Shown here one piece after another: positions 52,820-61,365 of a stretch of 64,000 bases of DNA; the first letter of the stretch is position 1; each line of letters starts with the position of its first letter. The notes beneath the pieces were generated by a model. The model had not been told where the DNA came from. It did not search any database and saw only the letters and a list, made by a program, of their open reading frames with translations. A program made the position numbers and the translations under genes. Source of the DNA: Pseudomonas sp. Irchel s3b2 (GTDB taxonomy: Bacteria > Pseudomonadota > Gammaproteobacteria > Pseudomonadales > Pseudomonadaceae); contig NZ_FYEB01000002.1 in NCBI RefSeq assembly GCF_900187445.1, forward strand, positions 89,511 through 153,510, in the 5' to 3' direction.

Positions 52820-53968
52820 ATGAACGCACCTGTCGTGATCGTCGGCACTGGGCTGGCTGGCTACAACCTGGCCCGGGAGTTTCGCAAACTCGATGGCGAA
52901 ACCCCGCTGCTGCTGATTACCGCCGATGATGGGCGCTCCTACTCCAAGCCGATGCTCTCCACCGGCTTCGGCAAGAACAAAGACGCCGACGGCCTGAGCA
53001 TGGCCGAACCGGGCGCCATGGCCGAGCAATTGAAGGCCGAAGTGCGCACCCACACGCGCATCAGCGGTATCGATCCAGGCCATAAGCGCCTGTGGATTGG
53101 TGAGGAAGCAGTGATCTACCGCGACCTGATCCTGGCGTGGGGCGCGGAAACTGTGCGGGTGCCGATCGAAGGCGACGCGGCGGACGCTGTTTTCCCGATC
53201 AATGATCTTGAAGACTACGCACGCTTTCGCGCGGCCGTGGCCGGCAAGCATCGGGTATTGCTGCTGGGCGCCGGTTTGATTGGCTGCGAATTCGCCAACG
53301 ACCTGATTCTCGGCGGCTACGAGGTGCAACTGGTTGCACCGTGCGAACAGGTCATGCCGACCTTGCTGCACCCAGCGGCGGCCGCTGCGGTCCAGGCCGG
53401 CCTGGAAAGCCTGGGCGCGCGCTTCCATCTCGGGCCGGTGCTCAATCGCTTGCAACATGTGGCTGATGGCCTGGAAGCGCATCTGTCCGATGGCCAGGTC
53501 ATCCCTTGCGATGTAGTTGTTTCGGCCATCGGTCTGCGTCCGCGCATCGACCTGGCGGCCGCTGCCGGGCTGCAGGCCAACCGTGGCGTGGTGGTCGATC
53601 GTCACCTGAAAACCTCTCACGCCAACATCTACGCCCTGGGTGACTGCGCCGAGGTCGATGGGCTGAATCTGTTGTACGTCATGCCCCTCATGAGCTGTGC
53701 GAGAGCGCTGGCCCAGACCCTCGCAGGAAACCCTGTGGCGGTGAGTTATGGCCCGATGCCGATCACCGTGAAAACGCCGGTTTGCCCGTTGGTGGTTTCG
53801 CCGCCACCACGGGGCGCGGAGGGCGTCTGGACGGTAGAAGGGCAGGGTGCGGACATCAAAGTGCTATGCCGCGACGATGCCGGCAAATTGCTGGGCTATG
53901 CCCTGACAGGCGCGGCGGTGATGGAAAAACTCGCTCTGAACAAAGAGCTTCCAGCCTTGCTGGCGTAA
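52820..53968 (+). CDS. rubB: Rubredoxin reductase (NADH-dependent)
   Basis: A 382-residue FAD/NAD(P)H oxidoreductase. The N-terminal FAD-binding Rossmann motif [15 protein letters not shown], the NAD-binding motif [17 protein letters not shown] (about 147-163), and the second FAD motif [13 protein letters not shown] are present. It passes electrons from NADH to rubredoxin. Operon with the rubredoxin gene. Confidence 0.93.
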   Translation: MNAPVVIVGTGLAGYNLAREFRKLDGETPLLLITADDGRSYSKPMLSTGFGKNKDADGLSMAEPGAMAEQLKAEVRTHTRISGIDPGHKRLWIGEEAVIYRDLILAWGAETVRVPIEGDAADAVFPINDLEDYARFRAAVAGKHRVLLLGAGLIGCEFANDLILGGYEVQLVAPCEQVMPTLLHPAAAAAVQAGLESLGARFHLGPVLNRLQHVADGLEAHLSDGQVIPCDVVVSAIGLRPRIDLAAAAGLQANRGVVVDRHLKTSHANIYALGDCAEVDGLNLLYVMPLMSCARALAQTLAGNPVAVSYGPMPITVKTPVCPLVVSPPPRGAEGVWTVEGQGADIKVLCRDDAGKLLGYALTGAAVMEKLALNKELPALLA

Positions 53969-54160
53969 ATAGCGGTCGTTCTGTCGGAATCACCCCGCTT
54001 TTGCCCCCACAAAGGTCGCGGGGAGACTGGCGCCGCTCTAAAGCGCGTGCCATCCTCACTCCCGTCTGCCGCAGAGTAGAGCTCCTGCGGCGCTTTGGGC
54101 GTTGTTCCAACGAGAACAACACGGACATAACAACAAAAAACCGTCAAAGGGGCTTCACTA

Positions 54161-54436
54161 ATGCGTAAACCAGAACTCGCTGCTGCCATTGCAGAAAAAG
54201 CAGACCTCACCAAAGAACAGGCCAACCGCGTTCTCAACGCTGTTCTCGAAGAAATCACCGGCGCCCTGCACCGCAAAGACAGCGTCACGCTGGTGGGCTT
54301 CGGCACCTTCCTGCAACGCCATCGCGGTGCACGTACCGGCAAAAACCCGCAGACCGGTGAGCCCGTCAAAATCAAGGCCAGCAACACTGTTGCGTTCAAG
54401 CCGGGCAAGTCGTTGAAAGACAGCGTTAATCCGTAA
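54161..54436 (+). CDS. HU-family DNA-binding protein
   Basis: A 91-residue nucleoid protein. The HU/IHF signature GFGTFLQRHRGARTGKNPQTGEPVKI, with the DNA-intercalating beta arm, is complete. It bends and compacts DNA. It corresponds to the additional HU gene PA5348 and is distinct from hupB near lon. AAAGGGG precedes the ATG and a strong bidirectional terminator follows. Confidence 0.92.
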   Translation: MRKPELAAAIAEKADLTKEQANRVLNAVLEEITGALHRKDSVTLVGFGTFLQRHRGARTGKNPQTGEPVKIKASNTVAFKPGKSLKDSVNP

Positions 54437-54472
54437 CACACACCGACTGCCCGCCTAGCGGGTGAGCGGGAT

Positions 54473-54513
54473 AAAAAATGGGCACGCCAATGAAGTTGGG
54501 TGCCCATTTTTTA
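54473..54513 (+). terminator. Terminator of the HU gene (bidirectional)
   Basis: AAAAAATGGGCAC and GTGCCCATTTTTT form a stem around a 14-base loop, with T-runs on both strands. Confidence 0.9.
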
Positions 54514-54543
54514 TGCGTGACGAAAGCAACCCCAATCACTCAA

Positions 54544-54594
54544 CCCTGTGGCAGCTGGCGAAGCCTGCGTTGGGCTGCTACAGGGCTACATAGT
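54544..54594. repeat. Diverged REP-like inverted repeat
   Basis: ccctgtggcagctggcgaagcc and ggctgctacaggg can pair imperfectly. A decayed REP element. Confidence 0.5.
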
Positions 54595-54634
54595 CGGCAA
54601 CGTCGGCGCGAAAGGGCTGATGGAGCTTGGTTGT

Positions 54635-54908
54635 TCATCCATAGGTAGCCAGGACCATGTGGGCGAACGCTTTCTTGCTTGGCTGAAGATCAGCCTGCTG
54701 TTCCAAGTACGAACGCCATGCAGATTCCAGCATCGGCCCATGGAGATCGCCGTCGGTATATTGGTTGAGCCGCACCGACTCAACATTGAATTGAAAAAAA
54801 TCTGAGACTCCATGCCGCATAAGGCAAAGATTTGCGATGGTCCTTGGCGCATCCGCTCAAGAAGAGCGCTAGCACCATTGCACCGCTAATTAGAAATGAG
54901 CTCTTCAA
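54635..54908 (-). pseudogene. Frameshifted DUF2931-like lipoprotein
   Basis: A TTG start at 54908 (AAGGA upstream) opens a lipoprotein signal ending in the lipobox LSGC, then KDHRKSLPYAAWSLRFF, closely like the start of the neighbouring DUF2931 lipoprotein (HRSLPYDAWSLDFF). At a run of seven A (54794-54800, T7 in the coding strand) the frame is lost. Removing one T restores FNVESVRLNQYTDGDLHGPM...FAHMVLATYG to the stop at 54635. It is therefore a short paralogue broken at a homopolymer, by mutation, slippage or sequencing error. Confidence 0.6.
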
Positions 54909-54951
54909 CTGAAAGTCCTTCTGGTCGTGGTTTCTGCTGATAGTTCATGGG

Positions 54952-55641
54952 TTACCAGGAGCCATAGGGAATACCGAATTGGTCGATGTAGGCTTTGGAT
55001 TCTTCTGAAAGGGGTCGATGTTTTCCGTTGGACGTGCCCCCGTAGGGGCCTTCGGGATTGATCGTGCCTTGGACGCGAGTGACTTCGGTCGATTTTAGGC
55101 AGGGCCCGCCTAACCACACCTTGGCGATTCCTCCTGGCGCCAGGCCGACAGTCAACAGCTTTCGGTAATCGATTTTCCATTTCCCTACCGCACCGCAAAA
55201 AGCTTCTTCACTATGGAGCATGGTGTATCGCGCCGATTCTGGGATCTCTATATACGCTTCATAAGTCTGCGGCTCGGCCATGGATTGCCAGCGTACATAG
55301 ACCAAGCGCGGTAGAGCAGCATCAGTTACGCGTCGGCCACTGCCTCCGGGATATTCGGGCCATCCTTTTGCATCGCCCCTAAAAAGAGTTGGTATGCTTT
55401 TACTTAGCGCGCGGGGATAACCCATGGTCGGTATTCCGCTGCCCGCGCCGCGGAACACACGCTCATTGATATCCACGACATCTGCCGTTTCAATCCAGAC
55501 CTCCATGTAGTCGGGGGCAAAAAAATCGAGGCTCCAAGCGTCATAAGGTAATGATCTGTGCTCACCCAAGGCACATCCTCCCAACAGCAACGCGAGTAAC
55601 AGTGTAAAGCCGGTCTTGAGCATGAATGAGCGCTTACACAT
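54952..55641 (-). CDS. DUF2931 family lipoprotein
   Basis: A 229-residue lipoprotein. The signal (MCKRSFMLKTGFTLLLALLLGGC) has a GGC lipobox. The DUF2931 core SLPYDAWSLDFFAPDYMEVWIETADVVDINERVF follows. The family function is unknown; I recall members near type VI secretion lipase effectors, possibly as periplasmic immunity proteins, but no such effector is seen here. Start at 55641 has AAGGTG upstream. Its start overlaps the end of the preceding small gene, and a frameshifted paralogue follows 43 bases later. Confidence 0.8.
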   Translation of the reverse strand: MCKRSFMLKTGFTLLLALLLGGCALGEHRSLPYDAWSLDFFAPDYMEVWIETADVVDINERVFRGAGSGIPTMGYPRALSKSIPTLFRGDAKGWPEYPGGSGRRVTDAALPRLVYVRWQSMAEPQTYEAYIEIPESARYTMLHSEEAFCGAVGKWKIDYRKLLTVGLAPGGIAKVWLGGPCLKSTEVTRVQGTINPEGPYGGTSNGKHRPLSEESKAYIDQFGIPYGSW

Positions 55642-55940
55642 TGGGATGCACCTTACGAACATAGTGTTCGGCGGGTCGATCGATGAACACGATGTTCAGA
55701 TCACTGTTGTTCCAGCCTTTGGCAGCATTCCAGTTGGCAGACAGATGGATGTAGCGTTGAGAGAGCAACTCCTCCTCGAACACGTTCAAGCCCGCGCGAC
55801 GGGTCTCGCCCAGCGCAAAAGCCATCAGTTTTTCGGCAATCGGTTTCAGCTCCAGCGGTAATGCGTACTTTTGATCCTAAATCGTTGCGAACCGTGGGAA
55901 GTTCAAGCGTGAACTGGGCAGCGTTGGCCGGGGCGAACAT
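55634..55940 (-). pseudogene. Frameshifted small gene upstream of DUF2931 lipoprotein
   Basis: ATG at 55940 has AAGGAT at good spacing and reads FAPANAAQFTLELPTVRNDLGSK. At an AAAA run (55869-55872, TTTT on the plus strand) the frame is lost. Dropping one A continues into YALPLELKPIAEKLMAFALGETRRAGLNVF...VRKVHPNV to the stop at 55634, about 101 residues in total. It overlaps the DUF2931 start by 8 bases, so the two belong to one unit. The family is not recognised. Confidence 0.5.
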
Positions 55941-56326
55941 GCGCTTATCCTTTTGCTTTTCATCTGCTCGTCCTTAAGCTGAAAGTGAAAGCGAGGCGCA
56001 AAACCCTATCGGGCTTGAACCTGCGTCAATGGCCGAACACGCTAACAAGGCATTAAAAGGATTGATGTAGGAAGGGGGCTGAAGCGAGGTCCGAAATTTC
56101 CGTATTTCATAATGTTGCGTTAGCGATGCGTAGTGGAACGCCTCGTTAGATGAGCCGGGAGCGGTCGATGTGCCTGGATAAGCTCGCGCCTTCCCAGACT
56201 ACAAACAAGCATCACATTTCCTTCTCATCCCTCGGATGCGTCTTAATATTCCCACGTAAAGTTTCCCGCAAACTCTATCTCCTTTGAGAAGTGGCAGGAG
56301 TCAGGTGTGGACTTGCCCCTACAAAA
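55941..56326. other. Intergenic region between DUF2931 locus and IS element
   Basis: About 390 bases of mixed composition. Presumably it holds the promoter of the minus-strand locus. No gene, repeat or terminator was recognised, and it may include DNA lost or rearranged when the IS inserted. Confidence 0.4.
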
Positions 56327-56344
56327 CCGGACACCAACTCCCCA

Positions 56345-57219
56345 TTAAATTGATGCCGCCGCCAAGCGCCTGAACTCCCTCGGTGAGCGATAGTTCAAAG
56401 CGCTGTGCGGATGCTGCTCGTTGTAATGCTCGAAGGCAATGGCCAGGTTGCGCAGCGCCGTTTCTCGATCCGGCTTGGGCATGTGCGCCACGTAGTCCCG
56501 CTTGATCGTCTTCACAAAGCTTTCGGCCATGCCGTTGCTCTGCGGGCTGCGTACCGGGGTGGTCACCGGCTGCAAGCCGATCTGCCGAGCAACAGGCGCG
56601 TCTGTTCGGCGGTGTACGCCGAACCGTTATCGCTGAGCCACTGCACCGGTGTTGTAGGCAGTTGATCACCGAAGCGCTTCTCCACGCTTTCCAGCATCAA
56701 GTCGCGGATGTCATCGCCGCTGTACCCGGTCGGGCTGGCGACCCAGCCGATGGCCTCGCGATCGCAGCAATCCAGGGCGAAGGTCACGCTCAGTTTGGCG
56801 CCGTCCTCGCAGCGGAACTCAAAGCCGTCCGAGCACCATCGCGTATCGCTGGTTTTCACCGCAATGCGGCCTTCGTGCCGACGCGGTACACCGGGCTGTT
56901 TGATTCGGCGCTCCAGCAGCAAATTGTGATCACGCATGACCCGGTAAACCCGCTTCACGTTGATCGGGGGCTGCAACTGGCGTTCACGGGCACGGCGCAG
57001 CAATCCCCAGACCCGACGGTAGCCGTAGCTGGGCAGCTCGCTGACCTGTTGCTGGATTTCAACTACCAGCTCAGCATCGTTCACAGGCCGGCTTCGCCGT
57101 ACTTTGGGCGATGCCGATTGCTTGATTCGAACCGTTAATTGCGAGCGCGCCACACCGAGACATTCGCTGACCAGCTTCACTGGTCGTCCCCCGGCAACAA
57201 GGGTGAGTGCGCAATCCAT
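56345..57219 (-). pseudogene. IS3-family transposase orfB (DDE), frameshifted
   Basis: Integrase-core transposase. The first part (57219 to about 56592) has an HTH_21-like segment (ELPSYGYRRVWGLLRR) and the first two catalytic acids ([23 protein letters not shown]). A one-base deletion near 56590-56593 (TTGCT where TTTGCT is expected) ends this frame after 218 codons. The catalytic Glu ([15 protein letters not shown]) and the C-terminus continue in the next frame to 56345. It is inactive unless a second slip restores it. Confidence 0.85.
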
Positions 57220-57563
57220 TTTCGCGACCGGGCGATCTCCACGGCCTCTTTGAGGATTTCTGCTTCCATCGTTTTCTTGCCCAGCATCCGTTGCAGTTCA
57301 CGGATCTGCTTGAGCGCATCGCTCAGCTCGGAGGCCGGCACCACGGCTTCGCCCGCGCTGACCGCCGACAGGCTGCCGTCCTGATAAAGCTTGCGCCACA
57401 GAAACAGCTGATTGGCATTGATGCCGTTGCGCCGAGCGACGACCGACACACTTTGTCCTGGTTCAAGGCTCTCGCGAACCATGGCCAGTTTTTGCTCTGG
57501 GCTCCAGCGGCGCCGCCGCTCCTGGCCCAAAAGCTCCCCACTCTTATCGTTGCTGTTAGTCAT
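57177..57563 (-). CDS. IS3-family transposase orfA
   Basis: About 128 residues. The HTH_8/IS3 motif [45 protein letters not shown] is followed by a leucine-zipper-like helix ([27 protein letters not shown]). It overlaps orfB by 43 bases, the usual arrangement for programmed -1 frameshifting to make the fused transposase. A second Met two codons upstream is equally possible as start. Confidence 0.85.
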   Translation of the reverse strand: MTNSNDKSGELLGQERRRRWSPEQKLAMVRESLEPGQSVSVVARRNGINANQLFLWRKLYQDGSLSAVSAGEAVVPASELSDALKQIRELQRMLGKKTMEAEILKEAVEIARSRKWIAHSPLLPGDDQ

Positions 57564-57759
57564 AAACATAACCGTTTGCCTATCCCTTATCGTAAGGGGG
57601 AAACGGTGTCCTGTCTTTCATGGGGCTCGTTCAAGGTGGATCGGCTTTGCTTTGAAGGTCGCTACCCGGTCGGTATCTGGACCCAAAAAAACCAACCCCG
57701 TAGCGCAAAAAAATCGAGCCCCTCCATTGACCCATTGCTTTGCAACAGGAGCGTCACCT

Positions 57760-58032
57760 ATGAGTCGTTACATGCCCCTCACCGACGTGGACCACCCCAT
57801 TCCTACAATACTGATAGACACTCATGCGCCACTAGATGCGTTGCATGCAACTGCCGATTACCGAATCAGAATCGTGACCCAGCTATTGGAAACCCTCACG
57901 TCAAAAGAGCGAACGTGTAACGACCCGACGCTGATAAATGATCTTATGGGAGGGATGGTCATTCTGTTACGCGACGGCTGCGATGTGCTGGACGTTATGG
58001 GGCGACGCTTACGAGCGCAGCGGTCGTTGTGA
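57760..58032 (+). CDS. Small hypothetical protein
   Basis: A 90-residue protein (MSRYMPLTDVDHPIPTILIDTHAPLDALHATADYR...) with no signal or membrane segment. CAGGAG lies 8 bases before the ATG and a terminator follows, so it is probably a real gene. Its style resembles short Pseudomonas-specific proteins that, like the DUF6124 gene nearby, occur in several copies per genome. Function unknown. Confidence 0.65.
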   Translation: MSRYMPLTDVDHPIPTILIDTHAPLDALHATADYRIRIVTQLLETLTSKERTCNDPTLINDLMGGMVILLRDGCDVLDVMGRRLRAQRSL

Positions 58033-58142
58033 GTCTCTGAAGGATGGCAAGCCGCCTTACAGGATTTCAGGATGGACAATGTGCCGTCGGGTTTGACGCG
58101 GCTGGCGAGTAACCCTCAAGAAGTGCGGTGCCGGATCTCAAG

Positions 58143-58167
58143 AAAGGGGACGCGAAGTCCCCTTTTT
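58143..58167. terminator. Bidirectional intrinsic terminator
   Basis: AAAGGGGAC-GCGAA-GTCCCCTTTTT lies between convergent small genes and can end both. Confidence 0.85.
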
Positions 58168-58182
58168 CTACTCGTTGTTTCG

Positions 58183-58560
58183 CTACTTAGCCCGATGCTC
58201 CGCTGGATTCGGCGAGTCAATATGATCCAGCGCTCTCTCCACCAACAACTGAACCCCATCAGCCATTCTGCTGAGCGCCAAGGCTACTGATCTTCGAGTG
58301 CCGTCGATGTCATCAGCCAGGTCAGCAGCGATGGCGCTGATGGACTTCAGGTCTTCGGAGGCGTTAGCCAAGAGGGCTTCGGTGTCGATGTCGGGGGAGA
58401 CGGTGAAGAGTTTGCCTTTACGCTTGGGTTTGTCGTTGGGTGGTGGGGCGAAATGGTGGTCGAGGGCGCGTTCGGCGGCTTCGTGGAGTTTTTTGGAATC
58501 GAAGGATTCGTAGGGGGATGTAGATGCGTTTTCAGGAGGATTCGGTGTTGGCTTGAACAT
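58183..58560 (-). CDS. DUF6124 family small protein
   Basis: A 125-residue protein matching the Pseudomonas DUF6124 pattern: MFKPTPNPPENASTSPYESFDSKKLHEAAERALDHHF at the N-terminus, then a helical region (DTEALLANASEDLKSISAIAADLADDIDGTRRSVAL) and VERALDHID. Function unknown; such genes are multicopy in this genus. The ATG at 58560 is preceded by about 80 bases and then a striking structured inverted repeat, which would lie in its 5' leader. Confidence 0.75.
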   Translation of the reverse strand: MFKPTPNPPENASTSPYESFDSKKLHEAAERALDHHFAPPPNDKPKRKGKLFTVSPDIDTEALLANASEDLKSISAIAADLADDIDGTRRSVALALSRMADGVQLLVERALDHIDSPNPAEHRAK

Positions 58561-59043
58561 AGATGTAATCCCGTACTTAAGGAGTCGACACCGTTTCGCT
58601 TGCGCTTCGAAAGTGGTGGCGGCTGTGCATAGGTGTGCAAGACCGGCGGGATTATCCGGCAGACCCGAAGGTCTCCCATACACAGCAGCCATAACGGTTC
58701 GCGAGCATAGGAAAATGCTCGATGAATTGCCATAACCATTGTGTATCCCGCCGGACTTGCACGTCCGTGTCATCGATTTTGCGGTGACGAACAGAGGTTA
58801 GCGGTGAAGCGGAGGGCTGCCTAGTTCATGAACAGCGCCGCGTGTTGAAGGAAATGTCCGATGGAGTCGAGGGTAGAAAGACCAATAGCTCTCGATTTTT
58901 AAACAGCAGCGTTTCGTCAGTGACTTGGTAGTCATCGGCGTCAAAAAGTACAGCATCGTCTTCCAACACTGCGCAATGGTGGCGTTCTTGCTTGAAGCCG
59001 CTACACTGCGCCGGCCGTTCATTTTTCTCTTGAGGCTGTGCGC
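58561..59043. other. Intergenic region with structured element and possible gene remnant
   Basis: About 480 bases. It contains the inverted-repeat structure at 58635-58762. To its right, the minus strand from about 59000 to 58826 has an open frame without a good start, reading HHCAVLEDDAVLFDADDYQVTDETLLFKNRELLVFLPSTP, which looks protein-like. It may be a remnant of a short gene. Confidence 0.45.
58635..58762 (-). ncRNA. Candidate structured RNA/leader of the DUF6124 gene
   Basis: Outer arms GTGCAAGACCGGCGGGAT (58635-58652) and ATCCCGCCGGACTTGCAC (58745-58762) are complementary at 17 of 18 positions. They enclose AGACC-CGAA-GGTCT (58661-58674; cUUCGg tetraloop on the minus strand), ATACACA/TGTGTAT (58678-58684 with 58740-58746) and CGAGCAT/ATGCTCG (58702-58721). 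This is a branched fold upstream of the DUF6124 gene on its strand. RNA or dispersed-repeat status is not proven. Confidence 0.45.
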
Positions 59044-59427
59044 ATGAAATTTCGTTTTCTTCTGTGGATGCTGGGTTGGTTGATGGGTAAGGCCAGTCGG
59101 ACTAATCCTGCGTTTCAGCAGCAGTTGGGTGACAAGGCATTGGTGTTTCAGCTACAGACCCTGGACGGGAAAGTGGCGCGGCATTTCTTTGTGAAGGACC
59201 AGCGCATTACCAGCAAGTCGGGCGTGTATGCCGAGCCAGCGTTTGCGATTGCGTTTAAAGACGCGGCGTATGGCTTTGCCACGATGCAGGCAAAGAACAA
59301 GCAATTGGCGTTTATGACGGGGATTCAGGACAAGTCGATTCAGATCAAGGGCAACCCGGCGCTGGTGATCTGGTTTCAGGGGTTGACCAAGTATTTGAAG
59401 CCGAAGAAGGCCAAGCCGAAGGCGTAG
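59044..59427 (+). CDS. SCP2 sterol-transfer-like small protein
   Basis: A 127-residue protein. Its body matches the SCP2 lipid-binding fold pattern (ALVFQLQTLDGKVARHFFVKDQRITSKSG, FAIAFKDAAYGFATMQAKNKQLAFMTGIQDKSIQIKGNPALVIWFQGL), and it has a basic tail (KPKKAKPKA). The N-terminus is hydrophobic (FRFLLWMLGWLMG). Function is not established. ATG at 59044 has GAGG upstream. Confidence 0.7.
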   Translation: MKFRFLLWMLGWLMGKASRTNPAFQQQLGDKALVFQLQTLDGKVARHFFVKDQRITSKSGVYAEPAFAIAFKDAAYGFATMQAKNKQLAFMTGIQDKSIQIKGNPALVIWFQGLTKYLKPKKAKPKA

Positions 59428-59481
59428 GTCTTTCAGGTAGCTCGCCGGGATTTTTCGAGAGCAAGCTGAACGGATCAAGTG

Positions 59482-59739
59482 TCATGCGCTACGTTTCTGC
59501 GCACGCCTCTCCTGCAGATAGCGTCCTTGCAGCGCCAGGATCTCAGACTTGCTTAGAACCCCTTTTCTCTTGAGATTGACGAGCAACTGTTCAATACCAT
59601 CCAACTCGACGACGTCACCAGCCAGACGGGTAATGCTCACGGCCATACGACTCATGCCGTCCCGTCCAGCTGTAACCTTGTGATCTTTAGCAAGCTTGCG
59701 GATTTGACTGGCAACACTGACAGCCGCTATTCGAGTCAT
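59482..59739 (-). CDS. Small conserved hypothetical protein
   Basis: An 85-residue basic protein (MTRIAAVSVASQIRKLAKDHKVTAGRDGMSRMAVSITRLAGDVVELDGIEQLLVNLKRKGVLSKSEILALQGRYL...). It seems helical, with no signal peptide. GAGGG lies upstream of the start at 59739. I do not recognise the family; it could be a cytoplasmic accessory or phage-like protein. Confidence 0.6.
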   Translation of the reverse strand: MTRIAAVSVASQIRKLAKDHKVTAGRDGMSRMAVSITRLAGDVVELDGIEQLLVNLKRKGVLSKSEILALQGRYLQERRAQKRSA

Positions 59740-59814
59740 TGGAAAGCCCTCTATTTGCAATCGAATCATAGCGGGGTGCAGGTTTGAAGTGGTCAGTCAG
59801 ACCGAGTTGGATTC

Positions 59815-59886
59815 TTCGCGGGCAAGCCTCGCTCCTACAGGGATTTAGGTGATCTCCGTAGGAGCGAGGCTTGCCCGCGAAGCTTT
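59815..59886. repeat. REP pair
   Basis: Inverted cttcgcgggcaagcctcgct units lie just downstream of the HDOD gene; the right arm abuts its stop codon. Confidence 0.85.
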
Positions 59887-61287
59887 TCAGGGCTGGCTGA
59901 ATTGCGAAGCCAGTTCGCGCAGCAGCACTTCAGCCTCAAGCACTTTGCTGACCACATCGTTGGCCTTGTCGCGGGTCAGGCCGACACGCTCCAGCAACGC
60001 ATCCGGAATGTCTTCATCCGGGCCGGACCCAATCCCACGGCTGCGCAGCAGGCGCACGGCCAGGCAGACGAGGTTCGGGTATTCGGCGTAGTCGCCGTCG
60101 TAGCTTGGGTCGTGCTGGAAGCGCAAGGCGGTGGCCAGTTCGTCGGGCATGTCCCAGAAGCGCATCAGCCAAGCGCCGATCTGTTCGCGGCTGATGCCCA
60201 GCAGGTGTTGTTCCACGTAGCTGTGGCACAGGTGCGGGTTGACTTCCAGGTGGCGGCAGATCAGCGAGAAGTGCGGCGGGAACACGTGGGCCAGTAGCAA
60301 GTAGCCGAAGTTGTGCAGCAGGCCGGCGAGGTAGGTCAGGCCGGCTTCCGGGCGCTGGGCGCGGGGCATGGCGCGGGTCAGGCCTTCGATGACGGCGGCG
60401 GTGTAGATCGATTGCTGCCAGTACGGCGTGGTGTGTTGCGGGTGGTCTTTGGGCAGGCTCAGGGTTTTGCCCAGGGCCAGGCCCAGCGCCAGGTTGATCA
60501 CCAGGTCGAAACCCAGTACCCGGACGATGGCGTCTTCCACTGAACGAATTTTGCCCGGCGAGGCGTAGTACGGCGACGCTGCCCAGCTGACGACTTGTGC
60601 GGCCAAGGCCGGGTCGGTTTCGACGACGCCGGTGATATCGTCGATGGTGGCGTTGGGGTCGACGCGCAGTTTGATGATTTTCTGCGCGGTCTCGGCCAGC
60701 GGCGGAATCTCGATGGTCTCTTCCAGACGTTGCTGGATGCGCCGCGCGGTGAACGCTTGCACGGCCTGGGTGATTTCCTCGCGGTCATCATCGGGGCGGT
60801 CGAGGTTCGGGCGAATACTGTTCACGGCTTCGGCGAAATTGGCGACGCTGGCCTTGGTGAGCATGGTTTTGAAATCGTCGCTGGAGATTTCCAGCAGCAC
60901 GCCCGGCTCGCCCGAGTTGATCAGCAACGTCGGTTCGCGCAGCAGGCTTTCTTCATACAGACACGGCGAGTTGGAGAGTGCCGGCAGGCCGGGCAGCAGG
61001 CTCAGGTTGTGTTTGCCGAGCATTTTTACCAGGCGTTCGGTGGATACAGCAGTCAACCGGCGGCCGGTGAGTTCGGCAAGGCGATTGAGGTCGAGCAATT
61101 GGCTCTGGGGGAACAGCACCATGAGCGCGCCGACGGCATCGTCCAGCAAAACCGCCTGAACTTTACGCGCGGCGTTCAGGCCATGATGGTCGAGGACTTC
61201 TTCGTAGGCGATGCCCAGCTTGCCAAGCAGCAGCCGAATAACAGACGGAGCGTGCGGGGGGGCGGGGGCGAGGGCAGCTTCTGTCAT
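59887..61287 (-). CDS. YbaK-like deacylase and HDOD domain fusion protein
   Basis: A 466-residue fusion. The N-terminal 150 or so residues resemble the YbaK/aminoacyl-tRNA deacylase fold (SVIRLLLGKLGIAYEEVLDHHGLNAARKVQAVLLDD, LAELTGRRLTAVSTERL). The C-terminal half is an HDOD domain (about 195-405; IEIPPLAETAQKIIKLRVDPNATIDDITGVVETDPALAAQVV, GLLHNFGYLLLAHVFPPHF). HDOD domains lack nuclease or phosphodiesterase residues and usually act in signalling. Tail about 410-466. It precedes recG on the reverse strand, as in PA5346-PA5345. Confidence 0.85.
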   Translation of the reverse strand: MTEAALAPAPPHAPSVIRLLLGKLGIAYEEVLDHHGLNAARKVQAVLLDDAVGALMVLFPQSQLLDLNRLAELTGRRLTAVSTERLVKMLGKHNLSLLPGLPALSNSPCLYEESLLREPTLLINSGEPGVLLEISSDDFKTMLTKASVANFAEAVNSIRPNLDRPDDDREEITQAVQAFTARRIQQRLEETIEIPPLAETAQKIIKLRVDPNATIDDITGVVETDPALAAQVVSWAASPYYASPGKIRSVEDAIVRVLGFDLVINLALGLALGKTLSLPKDHPQHTTPYWQQSIYTAAVIEGLTRAMPRAQRPEAGLTYLAGLLHNFGYLLLAHVFPPHFSLICRHLEVNPHLCHSYVEQHLLGISREQIGAWLMRFWDMPDELATALRFQHDPSYDGDYAEYPNLVCLAVRLLRSRGIGSGPDEDIPDALLERVGLTRDKANDVVSKVLEAEVLLRELASQFSQP

Positions 61288-61365
61288 GGTCTGTATCCGT
61301 TTGCAAACAATTGCAGGAGTATAACCAGCTTGTTTAAAGCCAGGGCCCAGAAACTGCGACAGTGC

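Larger units (their letters stand above)
56327..57613 (-). mobile_element. IS3-family insertion sequence (defective)
   Basis: About 1.29 kb. Imperfect terminal inverted repeats are visible as GGACACCaacTcCCC at the left (from 56329) and, on the complement at the right, GGACACCgttTcCCC (to 57611). It contains orfA and an orfB interrupted by a frameshift, so it cannot transpose by itself. Target-site duplication was not resolved by eye. Confidence 0.8.

Noticed and set aside
58798..59022. A 74-codon minus-strand gene
   Set aside because: Its composition is not protein-like, whereas a neighbouring frame without a start codon looks more natural; it is noted as a possible remnant instead.
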